Of a stretch of 64,000 nt of DNA, positions 1-9,850 are shown piece by piece. The stretch comes from Paenibacillus illinoisensis NBRC 15959. Its GTDB lineage: Bacteria > Bacillota > Bacilli > Paenibacillales > Paenibacillaceae. The position numbers and the translations under genes were made by a program. Location of the stretch: positions 868,001 through 932,000 of the forward strand of contig NZ_BIME01000001.1 of the NCBI RefSeq assembly GCF_004000925.1. Reading direction: 5' to 3'. Below the pieces are notes generated by a model, which searched no databases, was not told the DNA's origin, and saw only the letters and a program-made list of their open reading frames with translations. The stretch's first letter is position 1. Each line of letters starts with the position of its first letter.

Positions 1-735
1 GTCGAGAACCATCAATACTTCATGTGGAGCTTCCGGGATTTCACGCTGAATAACACGATAGATCTTGTTAAGCTCCTCCATGAGATTGGATTTGTTCTGC
101 AGACGACCTGCCGTATCGCAAAGCAAAACATCTGCTCCACGCTGTTTCGCTGCTTGCACAGCATCATACATAACCGCAGCCGGATCTGATCCGGCCTGCT
201 GCTTGATGACTTCAACGCCGGCACGCTGTCCCCATACCTCTAGCTGCTCAATTGCACCGGCACGGAAGGTATCACCAGCAGCCATAATGACTTTTTTGCC
301 CTGCTGTTTGAAACGATGTGCCAGCTTGCCGATCGTTGTTGTTTTACCTACGCCGTTGACACCGACAAACAGAATGACGGTAATGCCATCCGGATTCATC
401 TTCAGTTCGTTATTTTGTTCACCGCGCAGGAGGTCTGTCAATTTCTCGGACAACACAGGCTGCAATTCAGCCGCGTCTTCAATTTTGCGTTTTTTAACCT
501 CCACACGCAGGTCTTCAATCAGGTTCATGACGGTATTGACCCCAACATCCGCTCCAATCAGGATTTCTTCCAGTTCCTCATAGAATTCCTCATCGATCTT
601 TTTGCGGCGAATAACGAGATCGGATACTTTCTCCACAAGCCCTTTACGAGTCTTCTCCAGTCCATCCTTGAACTGTTTTGTTACCGACTCCGTTTTGCTT
701 GCAATGCTGTCTCTCAGCTTCTTAAAGAAACTCAT
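1..735 (-). CDS. ftsY: Signal recognition particle receptor FtsY (C-terminal part cut by the window edge)
   Basis: SRP receptor GTPase that docks ribosome-nascent chain-SRP complexes at the membrane for co-translational insertion. The visible 245 residues start MSFFKKLRDS and contain the helical N domain, then the G-domain P-loop GVNGVGKTTT, the motif AAGDTFRAGAIEQL and the DTAGR switch motif. The reading frame is open to base 1, so the NKxD motif and the C-terminal helices lie outside. There is no long acidic A domain before the N domain, as is usual in Firmicutes. The ATG follows a GGAGGGG ribosome binding site. The gene lies 79 bp downstream of smc on the same strand, the common smc-ftsY arrangement in Firmicutes, and is probably co-transcribed with it. 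Confidence 0.96.
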   Translation of the reverse strand, partial: MSFFKKLRDSIASKTESVTKQFKDGLEKTRKGLVEKVSDLVIRRKKIDEEFYEELEEILIGADVGVNTVMNLIEDLRVEVKKRKIEDAAELQPVLSEKLTDLLRGEQNNELKMNPDGITVILFVGVNGVGKTTTIGKLAHRFKQQGKKVIMAAGDTFRAGAIEQLEVWGQRAGVEVIKQQAGSDPAAVMYDAVQAAKQRGADVLLCDTAGRLQNKSNLMEELNKIYRVIQREIPEAPHEVLMVLD

Positions 736-814
736 AAAGCCCCTCCATCGTGTACGTAATCTTAGTGCTGTTTATTTAATTAACAAGTTCCTGATGCATA
801 TCGAATTGAATTCT

Positions 815-3800
815 TTAAGCACTGGCTATTTCGGCTTCCTCATCTTCCAGTCTAACCGAAACGAGCTTCGATACTCCGCCCTCTTCCATGGTGACACCGT
901 ATAGTACATCAGCTTCTTCCATTGTGCCCTTCCGGTGAGTAACAACGATAAACTGTGTCTGTTCGGAGAATTCCCGCAAATACTGGGCGAAACGTACCAC
1001 ATTGGCCTCATCCAGCGCTGCTTCGACTTCATCCAGCACACAGAACGGTACTGGCTTCACGTGCAGGATGGCGAATAGCAGCGCCATTGCCGTTAATGCG
1101 CGTTCTCCGCCAGATAAGAGCTGCAGGTTTTGCAGTTTCTTGCCTGGTGGCTGGGCAACGATATCAATTCCGGTTTCCAGAAGCCGTTCCGGGTCCATAA
1201 GAACCAGATCCGCACGCCCACCGCCAAATAGCTTGGTAAATACCGTACCAAACTCACGGCGGATTGCATCAAACGTTGTCTTGAAACGTTTAGCCATCTC
1301 ATCTTCCATCTCACGGATGACTTGGTACAACGTCGTTTTAGCTTCCACCAGATCATTTTTCTGCTCATTCAGGAACTCGTAACGTTCATTAACCCGCTGG
1401 AATTCCTCAATCGCCCCAAGATTGACTTCTCCCAGAGCTGAGATGCTGCGCTTAAGCTTCTGCACTTCAGCCTGAGTGCTCTCTACATCTTCCGGTACTG
1501 GGTATCGCTCTTTCGCAAGCTCATAACCAAGTTCATAGTCGTCCATCAGTTTACGCAGTATGTTTTCGAGTTCAACATCAAGCCTGTTTACGGAAATTTC
1601 CGTCTGACGCATCTGTTCCTCTACCGCTTTTAACTGTGTACGCTGTTCCTTCGTTTCACTCTCAGCAAGTTCAAGCTTCTTCGACAATTCGCTTCGTGCA
1701 GCACGTTTGAAATCCAGCTGCTCGGAAGCTTCCGTTTTCTTCAGCTTGAACTGGTTCAGATCTTCAATCTGTTTGACGCTCTCCACCTGCGTTTTCTTTA
1801 GGTCTGCTTCCATGGAAGCCAGAAGTGTCCGATTCTGACGTAAATCTTTGACCAGCGACTCGACTTCCCGCTCCAATCGGCGCAGCTGCTCCTCATTAGA
1901 GAACCGTTCCTGATCCAGCTTACCCTCTCTGACTTTCAATTCGGTCAACTGGCTCTGCAGCTCTTCCTTCGCCGACTCATTCGCTTTGCGGGCAAACTCT
2001 GCAGCATGAATGGCACGGTGAGTTGCCTTCTCTTCTTCTTCAAGCTGCTCCAGCTTCTGCACAGCTGCTTCGCGTGCCGTATCCATCTCTTTGATTTCTT
2101 CGGTAAATCCACTTTTCTCCTGGCCAGCTACCGCAACCTGTTCCAACACATGGCGCAGCTCGTGCTCGACCTGTTTCATTTCCATCGATGCCTGCTGTTC
2201 GGCATTTCGTGTATCATCACCCGATTGACGCAGCTCATCCAGCTTGTCCTGACATTGTTCCAACTGGGTTTTCACATCGTCAACGCTGCGGTGCAGCTTC
2301 ACAATCTGGTTTTCGGTATCCAAAATATCCTGATCCAGTTGATCCAGCTGCCGTTTCCGGCTGAGCAGACTTACATTTTTCTTGTGCTGGCTTCCCCCTG
2401 TCATGGAACCGCCCGCATTGACCACATCCCCTTCAAGGGTCACGACACGGAAACGGTACTGACAGCGTGCCGCAATTTTATTGGCGTATTCCAGCGTTTC
2501 GGCAATGATGACATTGCCGAGCAGGCTTCCAATGATATTCGCATAACGGGAATCGAAGTGTACGAGATCCGCACCAATTCCCACGAAACCATCCATGCCT
2601 TCAATCATGGAACGCTCACTGGAACCAACGGTACGTGGACGAATGACATCCAGCGGCAGGAATGTGGCTCTACCAAGCTGACGCTGCTTCAGAAATGCAA
2701 TGGCCTGTCTGGAGACAGACTCGTTTTCCATAACGACATGCTGAAGTGCAGCACCCATTGCCGTCTCCACAGCCAATTCAATTTTTTCAGGAACTTTAAC
2801 CAGTTCCGCCACGGCTCCATGTACACCACTAAGAGTGCCTTTGCGAGAAGCTTTGAGGACTTCTTTGACCCCAAGCATAAATCCGTCGAAATCATCCTGC
2901 ATCTCTTTCATCGTATCCCGGCGGGATACCTGTGCTTCGCGCTTCTGTTCCCATTTTCGAACCGTGCTGCGGCTCTCTTCCAGCAGCTTTTGCAAAGATT
3001 GCAGTCGTTCACTTTCAGTTATATATCCGCCGCGCAAGTCACTGATCTCTTTACCCAAGCGGACTACTTTTTTCTCAATCTCGGCTTTTCGAGCTTCGAG
3101 CGTTTCCTTCTGCTCTTCCCACTTACCGGATTCCTCGGATGCACGGTTCATACGACGTTCAAGCGACTCTTTCTGCTGATCGGCGTACCGGATCTCGTTG
3201 CGCGTCTGAGCCATCTGGTTCATCAGTTCCAGCAAATTACCCTTAAGGCTTTCTTCCTGCTGCTGACTGATTCCGCCCGTAACGCCAATGAGCTTCGCCT
3301 CTTCTTCAGACAGACGGTTTCGCACGTCACCCAGTTCCTGCTCCAGCTTGCCAAACTTCTCGCGTAATGCAAGCAGCTCAGCCTCACGTTCCCGATGTCG
3401 ATCTTCACTCGCAGCAAGTGTAACCGTGAGCTGCTCATGATTAGTTTGCAGATGACGAGAACGTTCTTTGAGCAATTCTCCAAGACCTTCACTTTTCTCC
3501 GTGGCTTCACTGAACTGCAGCAAGGCAGATTGCAGCTCTTCCGTCTCCGATTCCAGGATTCGCAGTGCATTCCGGTCGCTTTCCAGCTTGGCATCATGTG
3601 TGGAAACAATGGCGGCAAGACCAACTTCTTCTTCTTTTAGCGACTGTAACCGTTCATTCGCCTTGCTCCAGGACGCATGAATCTGTTCGATCTGGTAGAC
3701 ATACATGGAGATTTCCTTTGATTTGAGCTGTCCACGCAATTCCTTGTAGTGAATCGCTTTTTCCGACTGCTCTCTCAGCGGGCCTATCTGGTCCTCCAGC

Positions 3801-4390
3801 TCTGTAACCAAATCGTGAATTCGCAGCAAGTTCTGCTCTGTCTCGTCCAGCTTGCGTGTGGCATCCCGCTTACGGGATTTATACTTCACAATACCGGATG
3901 CCTCTTCAAAGATACCCCTGCGATCTTCAGAACGAGTACTCAAAATTTCCTCGATACGACCCTGTCCGATAATGGAGTAAGCTTCCTTACCGATCCCGGT
4001 ATCCATAAACAATTCCGTTATATCTTTCAGCCGACAGGACTGTTTGTTAATAAAATATTCACTGTCCCCGCTGCGATGTACACGACGTGTCACTGTCACT
4101 TCACCAAAATCAAGGGCAAGCGCGTGATCTTCATTATCCAGCGTTAACGACACTTCACCGTAATTGACGGCTTTTCTTGCATCGCTGCCGGCAAAAATGA
4201 TGTCTTCCATTTTGCCGCCCCGCAGTGATTTGGCACTTTGTTCCCCAAGCACCCAGCGAATCCCGTCTGAAATATTACTCTTGCCACTTCCGTTTGGACC
4301 TACTACAGCCGTAATGCCGCGAACGAATTCCATCTCTGTTTTGTCGGCGAATGACTTGAATCCACCCAGTTCAATTCGTTTCAGAAACAT
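815..4390 (-). CDS. smc: Chromosome partition protein SMC
   Basis: ATPase of the SMC-ScpAB condensin that compacts and segregates the nucleoid. The 1191-residue length is normal for the family. In order: ABC-type head with Walker A GPNGSGKSN (about residues 31-40), a long charged coiled coil, a glycine-rich hinge (about 515-670), a returning coiled coil, and the C-terminal head with signature LSGGERAL and Walker B CVLDEVEAALDE. The ATG at 4390 (MFLKRIELGG) is chosen because it matches the conserved family N terminus and sits 11 bp after AGGAGGTGA. A GTG five codons upstream overlaps that ribosome binding site and is unlikely. The gene lies after rnc, but a strong terminator separates them, so smc needs read-through or its own promoter. 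I saw no clear sigma-A promoter in the gap. Confidence 0.97.
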   Translation of the reverse strand: MFLKRIELGGFKSFADKTEMEFVRGITAVVGPNGSGKSNISDGIRWVLGEQSAKSLRGGKMEDIIFAGSDARKAVNYGEVSLTLDNEDHALALDFGEVTVTRRVHRSGDSEYFINKQSCRLKDITELFMDTGIGKEAYSIIGQGRIEEILSTRSEDRRGIFEEASGIVKYKSRKRDATRKLDETEQNLLRIHDLVTELEDQIGPLREQSEKAIHYKELRGQLKSKEISMYVYQIEQIHASWSKANERLQSLKEEEVGLAAIVSTHDAKLESDRNALRILESETEELQSALLQFSEATEKSEGLGELLKERSRHLQTNHEQLTVTLAASEDRHREREAELLALREKFGKLEQELGDVRNRLSEEEAKLIGVTGGISQQQEESLKGNLLELMNQMAQTRNEIRYADQQKESLERRMNRASEESGKWEEQKETLEARKAEIEKKVVRLGKEISDLRGGYITESERLQSLQKLLEESRSTVRKWEQKREAQVSRRDTMKEMQDDFDGFMLGVKEVLKASRKGTLSGVHGAVAELVKVPEKIELAVETAMGAALQHVVMENESVSRQAIAFLKQRQLGRATFLPLDVIRPRTVGSSERSMIEGMDGFVGIGADLVHFDSRYANIIGSLLGNVIIAETLEYANKIAARCQYRFRVVTLEGDVVNAGGSMTGGSQHKKNVSLLSRKRQLDQLDQDILDTENQIVKLHRSVDDVKTQLEQCQDKLDELRQSGDDTRNAEQQASMEMKQVEHELRHVLEQVAVAGQEKSGFTEEIKEMDTAREAAVQKLEQLEEEEKATHRAIHAAEFARKANESAKEELQSQLTELKVREGKLDQERFSNEEQLRRLEREVESLVKDLRQNRTLLASMEADLKKTQVESVKQIEDLNQFKLKKTEASEQLDFKRAARSELSKKLELAESETKEQRTQLKAVEEQMRQTEISVNRLDVELENILRKLMDDYELGYELAKERYPVPEDVESTQAEVQKLKRSISALGEVNLGAIEEFQRVNERYEFLNEQKNDLVEAKTTLYQVIREMEDEMAKRFKTTFDAIRREFGTVFTKLFGGGRADLVLMDPERLLETGIDIVAQPPGKKLQNLQLLSGGERALTAMALLFAILHVKPVPFCVLDEVEAALDEANVVRFAQYLREFSEQTQFIVVTHRKGTMEEADVLYGVTMEEGGVSKLVSVRLEDEEAEIASA

Positions 4391-4487
4391 AGGGTATCCC
4401 GTCACCTCCTCTTGCTTATTTCATGTGCTCCTTCAGCGCTGATCTTGGATTAGGAATGAATCTTTCTTCCCCATCCTCTCTTTACAA

Positions 4488-4560
4488 AAAAAAGAGCAAA
4501 AAGCAGTCCGGCCGATAATTTCCGCCGGGGCGGACCCGAGGGGCTGCTCTTTGCTCTTCG
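4488..4560 (-). terminator. Rho-independent terminator of rnc
   Basis: The arms at 4494-4506 and 4544-4556 pair at 12 of 13 positions. On the minus strand the hairpin is followed by a run of eight T. It separates the fab-rnc transcript from smc-ftsY. Confidence 0.85.
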
Positions 4561-4586
4561 TTTGTCTATGCGCTACCCGGTAAAGC

Positions 4587-5285
4587 TCAGGCTTCCGGAA
4601 GTTTCAATCGATCAAGCGCTGCGGATGCAGCCTGCTGCTCGGCTTCCTTTTTGGAACGTCCTGTACCTCTGCCAAGCCGTTCTTGACCCATATGGACCTC
4701 CGAGACAAACTCACGTTCATGGGCAGGGCCCCGTTCTTCGACGATCCGATACTCAAGAGCTCCCATATTGTGATGCTGAGTGAGTTCCTGCAGTTCCGTC
4801 TTGTAATCGCTCATCTGAAGCTTGCCGCCCAGAACGATCAACGGAAAAACATGCTGGTCCAGAAACGTTCTGACTGGCTCCAGTCCCTGATCCAGATACA
4901 ATGCACCGATGAAAGATTCAAACACATCAGCCAGCAAAGCCGGCCGTGTTCGTCCTCCCGTCAGTTCCTCACCTTTACCAAGAAGTACATACTGACCAAA
5001 ACCAAGTGCTTCTGCAAATTTGACGAGGGAAGGCTCGCAGACAATAGATGCCCGCAGCTTCGTTAGTTCACCTTCCGGACGGTTAGGATACAAATGATAC
5101 AAGTATTCCGATACAGTCAACTCAAGCACCGCATCGCCCAAGAACTCCAGACGTTCGTTATCCTGGTGCTGACTGAATCGGTGTTCGTTTACATAGGAAG
5201 CATGGGTAAACGCTTGTTTTAGAAGCTGCCTGTTGTCAAATTTGATTTGAAGTTTGTGTTGTAACTGCTTCAGATCTTCACTCAA
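4587..5285 (-). CDS. rnc: Ribonuclease III
   Basis: Double-strand-specific endoribonuclease for rRNA processing and mRNA turnover. The RNase III domain carries the signature [20 protein letters not shown] split around the catalytic box ([14 protein letters not shown]), and a second acidic cluster [14 protein letters not shown] supplies the metal-binding Asp and Glu. The C-terminal double-stranded RNA binding domain ends in [17 protein letters not shown] chose the TTG at 5285 ([10 protein letters not shown], 232 residues) because it follows AAGGGG by about 8 bp and begins 13 bp after the fabF stop. An upstream ATG at 5351 would lie inside fabF. The gene is the last one before a strong terminator. 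Confidence 0.94.
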   Translation of the reverse strand: MSEDLKQLQHKLQIKFDNRQLLKQAFTHASYVNEHRFSQHQDNERLEFLGDAVLELTVSEYLYHLYPNRPEGELTKLRASIVCEPSLVKFAEALGFGQYVLLGKGEELTGGRTRPALLADVFESFIGALYLDQGLEPVRTFLDQHVFPLIVLGGKLQMSDYKTELQELTQHHNMGALEYRIVEERGPAHEREFVSEVHMGQERLGRGTGRSKKEAEQQAASAALDRLKLPEA

Positions 5286-5298
5286 ACGAACTAGCCCC

Positions 5299-6537
5299 TT
5301 ATGCTTCAAATTTTTTGAGAATAATGGTAGCATTGTGACCGCCGAATCCAAACGAGTTGGACATGACTACGTTCACGTTGGTTTCACGCGGAACATTCGG
5401 AACATAATCCAGATCACATTCCGGATCCTGATTTTCCAAATTGATCGTAGGCGCGATTGTCTGATGAGTCAGAGACAATCCGCAGATTACGGCTTCCACG
5501 CCACCAGCTGCACCCAGCATGTGACCTGTCATGGATTTAGTGGAACTTACTGCAAGCTTGTACGCGTGATCACCAAACGCCTTTTTGATCGCCAGTGTTT
5601 CGGATCGGTCACCCACAGGAGTTGATGTACCGTGTGCATTGATGTAGTCCACTTCTTCCGGTTCAATTCCGGCATTGCGAAGAGCCATCTTCATGCAGCG
5701 TGCTGCTCCATCCGGATCCGGCTCAGTCATATGATGCGCATCGCCAGTCAGACCGTAACCGATCACTTCACCATAAATACGTGCACCACGTTTTTGAGCA
5801 TGTTCCAAGGATTCCAGAATCAGAATACCTGCTCCTTCACCCATAACGAATCCGTCACGTCCTGTATCGAAAGGACGGCTTGCCTTAGCCGGCTCGTCAT
5901 TGCGCGTAGACATCGCGCGCATTGCACAGAAACCAGCCAGACCCGTTGGTCTGATTGTCGCTTCCGCACCACCGCAGATCATCGCGTCTGCATCACCATT
6001 TGCAATCATCTTGAAAGAGTCCCCGATGGAATGCGTTCCTGTAGCGCAGGCTGTTACTACGTTGGTGTTCGGACCTTTAGCTCCGAGAGAAATCGACATT
6101 TGGCCAGAAGCCATGTTAGAGATCATCATAGGGATGAAGAATGGGCTAACCCTTTTTGGACCTTTTTGCAGCAATGCATTGTGCTGGTCCTCCCAAGTTC
6201 CCAGTCCGCCAATACCTGAACCGATAGATACGCCAAAGCGCTCGGCTTCGATGTTCTCATTAATTTTCAAACCACTGTCTTCAACAGCTTTGAAACCAGC
6301 TGCTACGGCAAATTGAACAAAACGGTCCATTTTGCGAGCATCTTTGCGATCCATATATTCATCCGGGTTGAAATCCTTAATTTCGGCAGCAATTTGTGTC
6401 GTGTATTCACTCACATCAAAGGCCTCAATCTGAGAGATTCCGGACTTGCCTGCCATTAAACTTCCCCAGAACGTTTCCAAATCTTTTCCGAGCGATGTCA
6501 TTACGCCCATTCCGGTAATTACTACTCTTTGTTTCAA
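5299..6537 (-). CDS. fabF: Beta-ketoacyl-ACP synthase II
   Basis: Condensing enzyme of type II fatty-acid elongation: acyl-enzyme plus malonyl-ACP gives beta-ketoacyl-ACP and CO2. The thiolase-fold protein has 412 residues, the normal length, with the Cys-His-His triad C164 in [10 protein letters not shown]302 in [11 protein letters not shown] and H339 in [12 protein letters not shown]. The start is TTG, placed 6 bp after GAGGTGA, and gives the canonical [11 protein letters not shown]. It follows acpP in the FapR-type operon, but a 180-bp gap with a hairpin lies between them. It is a target class for cerulenin and platensimycin. Confidence 0.97.
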   Translation of the reverse strand: MKQRVVITGMGVMTSLGKDLETFWGSLMAGKSGISQIEAFDVSEYTTQIAAEIKDFNPDEYMDRKDARKMDRFVQFAVAAGFKAVEDSGLKINENIEAERFGVSIGSGIGGLGTWEDQHNALLQKGPKRVSPFFIPMMISNMASGQMSISLGAKGPNTNVVTACATGTHSIGDSFKMIANGDADAMICGGAEATIRPTGLAGFCAMRAMSTRNDEPAKASRPFDTGRDGFVMGEGAGILILESLEHAQKRGARIYGEVIGYGLTGDAHHMTEPDPDGAARCMKMALRNAGIEPEEVDYINAHGTSTPVGDRSETLAIKKAFGDHAYKLAVSSTKSMTGHMLGAAGGVEAVICGLSLTHQTIAPTINLENQDPECDLDYVPNVPRETNVNVVMSNSFGFGGHNATIILKKFEA

Positions 6538-6674
6538 ACCGACTCACCTCTATATCGACTGCTTGCGCAATTATTTTGTGGGAATATCCGCAAGCGGATG
6601 CTCACCCATCCCGATCCAAAAATCAAGCTGAATCAGCATCGCTGCGGAATGAGAAAAACCAATGAATGATGAGA

Positions 6675-6706
6675 AGTCCCGCCTGTTCGAAAACAGGTGC
6701 GGGACT
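6675..6706 (-). terminator. Hairpin between acpP and fabF, possible attenuator
   Basis: The sequence GTCCCGC-CTGTT pairs with AACAG-GT-GCGGGAC around a small loop, 12 bp with a two-base bulge. There is no T-run after it on the minus strand, so it is more likely a processing or stabilising stem that raises acpP over fabF than a full terminator. Confidence 0.5.
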
Positions 6707-6715
6707 GAATTGACT

Positions 6716-6949
6716 TTAGGTATGAGATTGTATGTAGTTTACAACTTCACCTACGGTCGTGATTTTTTCTGCATCTTCATCAGAGATTTCCAAATCGAAT
6801 TCATCTTCCAATTCCATGACCAATTCTACTACATCCAAAGAATCAGCACCCAAATCTTCTTTGAAAGATGCTTCAAGTGTAACTTCAGCTTCGTCTGCGC
6901 CCAAGCGGTCGACGACGATGCGTTTTACACGCTCCAATACATCGGACAT
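6716..6949 (-). CDS. acpP: Acyl carrier protein
   Basis: Carrier of growing acyl chains on 4'-phosphopantetheine. It has 77 residues and is strongly acidic. The attachment serine is S37 in the motif EDLGADSLD, followed by the recognition helix [12 protein letters not shown]. The ATG at 6949 ([10 protein letters not shown]) follows AAGGAGGTGA directly. An ATG 20 codons upstream, with no ribosome binding site, is rejected. Its position between fabG and fabF is standard for the cluster, and all the neighbouring Fab enzymes use it as substrate carrier. Confidence 0.97.
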   Translation of the reverse strand: MSDVLERVKRIVVDRLGADEAEVTLEASFKEDLGADSLDVVELVMELEDEFDLEISDEDAEKITTVGEVVNYIQSHT

Positions 6950-7101
6950 CCGGTTCACCTCCTCCTTGGTATTATACGAGAATCGCAGGCAAAATGCCAT
7001 AGAAGACATATGCGGCTCCCGGCCGGGGAATCCGGCCTTTTTCCGGCATTTCGGATCGTCCAGCGCCTGTTCCCCGACTATTGATTTAAGTCCGGGAAGT
7101 T

Positions 7102-7851
7102 TTACATATACATGCCGCCATCGACGTGCAATGTCTGCCCTGTCATATACGATGAAGCTCCCGATGCCAGGAATGTAACAACTCCGGCAATTTCATCCGG
7201 CTGACCCAGTCGGGACAGCGGAATGCCACTCAGCATACCATCTACGAGTTCCTGTGACAATTCCTTGGTCATATCCGTCTCAATGAACCCAGGTGCTACA
7301 CAGTTAACCGTGATGCCACGGGAAGCCAATTCACGAGCCGACGCCTTGGTCAGACCGATGACCCCCGCTTTGGCAGCAACATAGTTGGCTTGTCCGGCAT
7401 TACCCAGAACACCAACCACAGAAGAGATATTGATAATTCTGCCCGAGCGTTGTTTCATCATTGGACGAGTAACGGCTTTAAGGCAGTTAAATACTCCTTT
7501 GAGATTGGTCTCAATAACCTGATCAAACTCTTCCTCTTTCATGCGCATGATCAGGTTATCACGTGTAATCCCTGCATTGTTAATCAGAATGTCAACATTT
7601 CCCCATGCTTCAAGAGTAGCCTTGACCATTTGTTCAGCTTCATCCATTACTCCAACATTCGCCTGAATGGTAATCGCCTGAACTCCCTTGGCACGAATCT
7701 CTTCCGCCACTTCTTCAGCAGCAGCCTGACTGCCTGCATAGTTTACGGCTACATTGGCACCAGCTTCAGCCAGAGCAAGTGCAATGCTGCGGCCAATCCC
7801 GCGAGATGCCCCTGTAACCAGTGCATTTTTACCTTCTAACGGTTTAGACAA
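7102..7851 (-). CDS. fabG: 3-oxoacyl-[ACP] reductase
   Basis: NADPH-dependent short-chain dehydrogenase that reduces beta-ketoacyl-ACP. It has 249 residues with the cofactor motif TGASRGIG (13-20), the structural motif NNAG, and the catalytic S144, Y157 and K161 in NISSVVG and YVAAK. The start is taken as TTG at 7851 ([10 protein letters not shown]) because AAAGGAGG lies 7 bp before it. An in-frame ATG 11 codons upstream has no ribosome binding site. It lies 37 bp after fabD and before acpP in the FapR-type operon. Confidence 0.96.
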   Translation of the reverse strand: MSKPLEGKNALVTGASRGIGRSIALALAEAGANVAVNYAGSQAAAEEVAEEIRAKGVQAITIQANVGVMDEAEQMVKATLEAWGNVDILINNAGITRDNLIMRMKEEEFDQVIETNLKGVFNCLKAVTRPMMKQRSGRIINISSVVGVLGNAGQANYVAAKAGVIGLTKASARELASRGITVNCVAPGFIETDMTKELSQELVDGMLSGIPLSRLGQPDEIAGVVTFLASGASSYMTGQTLHVDGGMYM

Positions 7852-7888
7852 CCTAATTCCTCCTTTCCCCAAATAACCTGTCATTTAA

Positions 7889-8821
7889 TCACTTTAATGC
7901 AGCTGCAGTCGCTTCAAGCGTTTCAAGACTGTTCACATTGTACAATTTTACGGATTTATCTGTTTTTTTAATCAATCCGGTCAATACACTTCCAGAACCA
8001 ATCTCAATGAAGGTATCTACACCTTGCTCAATAAGCCATGTCACACTGTCTTCCCATAAAACCGGAGAATAGACCTGTTCCGTCAACAATTGTTGAACCT
8101 GTCCATTTTCCACAGGTCTTGCTGTCACGTTAGCGACTACAGGAACCTTGGCTGGCGAGAATGTTACGGTCTCCAGTTTCTCTGCCAGTTTCCCAGCAGC
8201 TTCCTTCATCAATGAGGAATGAAAAGGACCGCTAACTTCCAGTGGAATAGCACGCTTGCCGCCAGCTTCCTTCACCCGTTCCGCTACAGCAGCCACACCT
8301 TCCTTAACACCGGAAATAACAATTTGACCCGGACAGTTCATATTAGCCAGTTCAACCGCGTGACCCGTTTCGGATACGTCCCGGCAAAGCACCCCCAGCG
8401 CTTCCCGATCCGCACCCAGAACAGCAGCCATTGCTCCCTGCCCGCCTGGTACTGCTTGTTCCATATACTGACCACGTGCCCGTACAATGCTCACGGCGTC
8501 AGCAAATGACAGAACGCCCGCTGCAACGAGAGCACTGTATTCACCCAGACTGTGTCCAGCCGTATAGTCGGGCTCAATCCCTTTTTCTTTAAAAGCCTCA
8601 AGCAGTGCAATACTCGCAGTGAGCAGAGCCGGTTGCGTATTTGATGTCTGTTTCAACTCGGTCTCTGGTCCTTCAAACACGAGATTGCTCAGCGAGAAGC
8701 CCAGCACATCATCGGCTGTACGGAAAATTTCTGCTGCCGCAGGCACAGACTCATACGCGTCCTTGGCCATGCCTACAGCCTGTGATCCCTGTCCGGGAAA
8801 TACAAATGCGATTTTGCTCAT
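7889..8821 (-). CDS. fabD: Malonyl-CoA:ACP transacylase
   Basis: Transfers the malonyl group from CoA to ACP, supplying the extender unit for all condensations. It has 310 residues, the usual length. The N terminus carries the oxyanion motif FPGQGSQ. The nucleophile is S91 in GHSLGEYSAL, the carboxylate-binding arginine is R116, and the general base is H201 in SGPFHSSLM. The ATG follows GGGAGAGA. It lies between fabH and fabG, spaced by 27 and 37 bp, in the FapR-type operon. Its substrate malonyl-CoA is also the FapR ligand, which links flux to expression. Confidence 0.97.
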   Translation of the reverse strand: MSKIAFVFPGQGSQAVGMAKDAYESVPAAAEIFRTADDVLGFSLSNLVFEGPETELKQTSNTQPALLTASIALLEAFKEKGIEPDYTAGHSLGEYSALVAAGVLSFADAVSIVRARGQYMEQAVPGGQGAMAAVLGADREALGVLCRDVSETGHAVELANMNCPGQIVISGVKEGVAAVAERVKEAGGKRAIPLEVSGPFHSSLMKEAAGKLAEKLETVTFSPAKVPVVANVTARPVENGQVQQLLTEQVYSPVLWEDSVTWLIEQGVDTFIEIGSGSVLTGLIKKTDKSVKLYNVNSLETLEATAAALK

Positions 8822-8848
8822 TAGATTTATCTCTCCCAGCTATCTAAT

Positions 8849-9850
8849 TTACCAAACGAGTACAGAGGCACCCCAAGTCAGTCCGCCCCCGAATCCAACC
8901 ATCAAGATGGTGTCGCCGGCTTTCATGCGGCCTTCTTCAGCCGCCTCCACCAATGCAAGCGGAATGGATGCTGCCGAAGTATTGGCGTATTTGTCTACGT
9001 TGACAACCACTTTTTCTTCCGGAAGCTCAAGTCGCTGCATGGCGGATTGAATGATACGAATATTGGCCTGATGAGGAACAAACAGATCCACGTCCGTGCG
9101 CTCCAAGGCTGCTTTACGCAGAACTTCATCCGTTGCTGTACCCATTACACGCACGGCAAATTTGAACACTTCACGGCCATTCATGTAAATGTAGTGTTTT
9201 TTATTCTCAACCGTCTCTGCGGACGCAGGCAGACGGGAACCGCCACCCTCCAGTTGAAGCAGGCCGCCACCAGCACCTTCCGCTCCAAGATCAAACGATT
9301 TGAATCCACGACCTTCAGGAACTTCGCCAATAACCACTGCGCCCGCTCCGTCACCGAACAATACGCATGTGTTACGGTCTGTATAGTCCGTAATCCGGGA
9401 TAGACAATCCGCGCCAATAACAAGCGCGTTGTTATACATGCCGCTTTGGATAAAGCTGGTTGCTGTTGCCAGGCCATACACAAATCCTGAACATGCAGCG
9501 GACAAATCAAACGCCGCAGCGCCTTTGGCACCGAGCTTATCCTGCAAAATGCAGGCCGTAGACGGAAATGCTGAGTCCGGCGTAATTGTGGCTACGATGA
9601 TCAGATCCAGATCACTGCCTGTCATTCCAGCAGACTCAAGCGCCTTCATCGCTGCTTCGTATGCCAGGTCTGAAGTCGCCTGATCCGGAGCTGCGATATG
9701 ACGTTCCTTGATTCCAGTGCGGCTAACGATCCACTCGTCATTGGTATCTACCATTTTCTCAAGGTCACTGTTGGTCAAAATTTTCTCCGGTACATATTTC
9801 CCTGTACCGATAACCCCTACCGGGCGCAAATTATTCATGTCGTCACTCAC
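8849..9850 (-). CDS. fabH: Beta-ketoacyl-ACP synthase III
   Basis: Initiates fatty-acid synthesis by condensing an acyl-CoA primer with malonyl-ACP. In branched-chain Firmicutes the primers are usually isobutyryl-, isovaleryl- and anteisovaleryl-CoA. The triad is visible as C120 in SAACSGFVYGL, H260 in VPHQANIRII and N290 in KYANTSAAS (numbering from the GTG). The GTG at 9850 overlaps the plsX stop as GTGA, which favours translational coupling. An ATG four codons downstream at 9838 (MNNLRPVGVIG) is equally possible, because neither has an ideal ribosome binding site. It sits between plsX and fabD. Confidence 0.95.
   Translation of the reverse strand: MSDDMNNLRPVGVIGTGKYVPEKILTNSDLEKMVDTNDEWIVSRTGIKERHIAAPDQATSDLAYEAAMKALESAGMTGSDLDLIIVATITPDSAFPSTACILQDKLGAKGAAAFDLSAACSGFVYGLATATSFIQSGMYNNALVIGADCLSRITDYTDRNTCVLFGDGAGAVVIGEVPEGRGFKSFDLGAEGAGGGLLQLEGGGSRLPASAETVENKKHYIYMNGREVFKFAVRVMGTATDEVLRKAALERTDVDLFVPHQANIRIIQSAMQRLELPEEKVVVNVDKYANTSAASIPLALVEAAEEGRMKAGDTILMVGFGGGLTWGASVLVW

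Noticed and set aside
2006..3367. 453-codon open frame on the plus strand
   Set aside because: Antisense shadow of the smc coiled-coil region, Phe/Leu-rich and without motifs.
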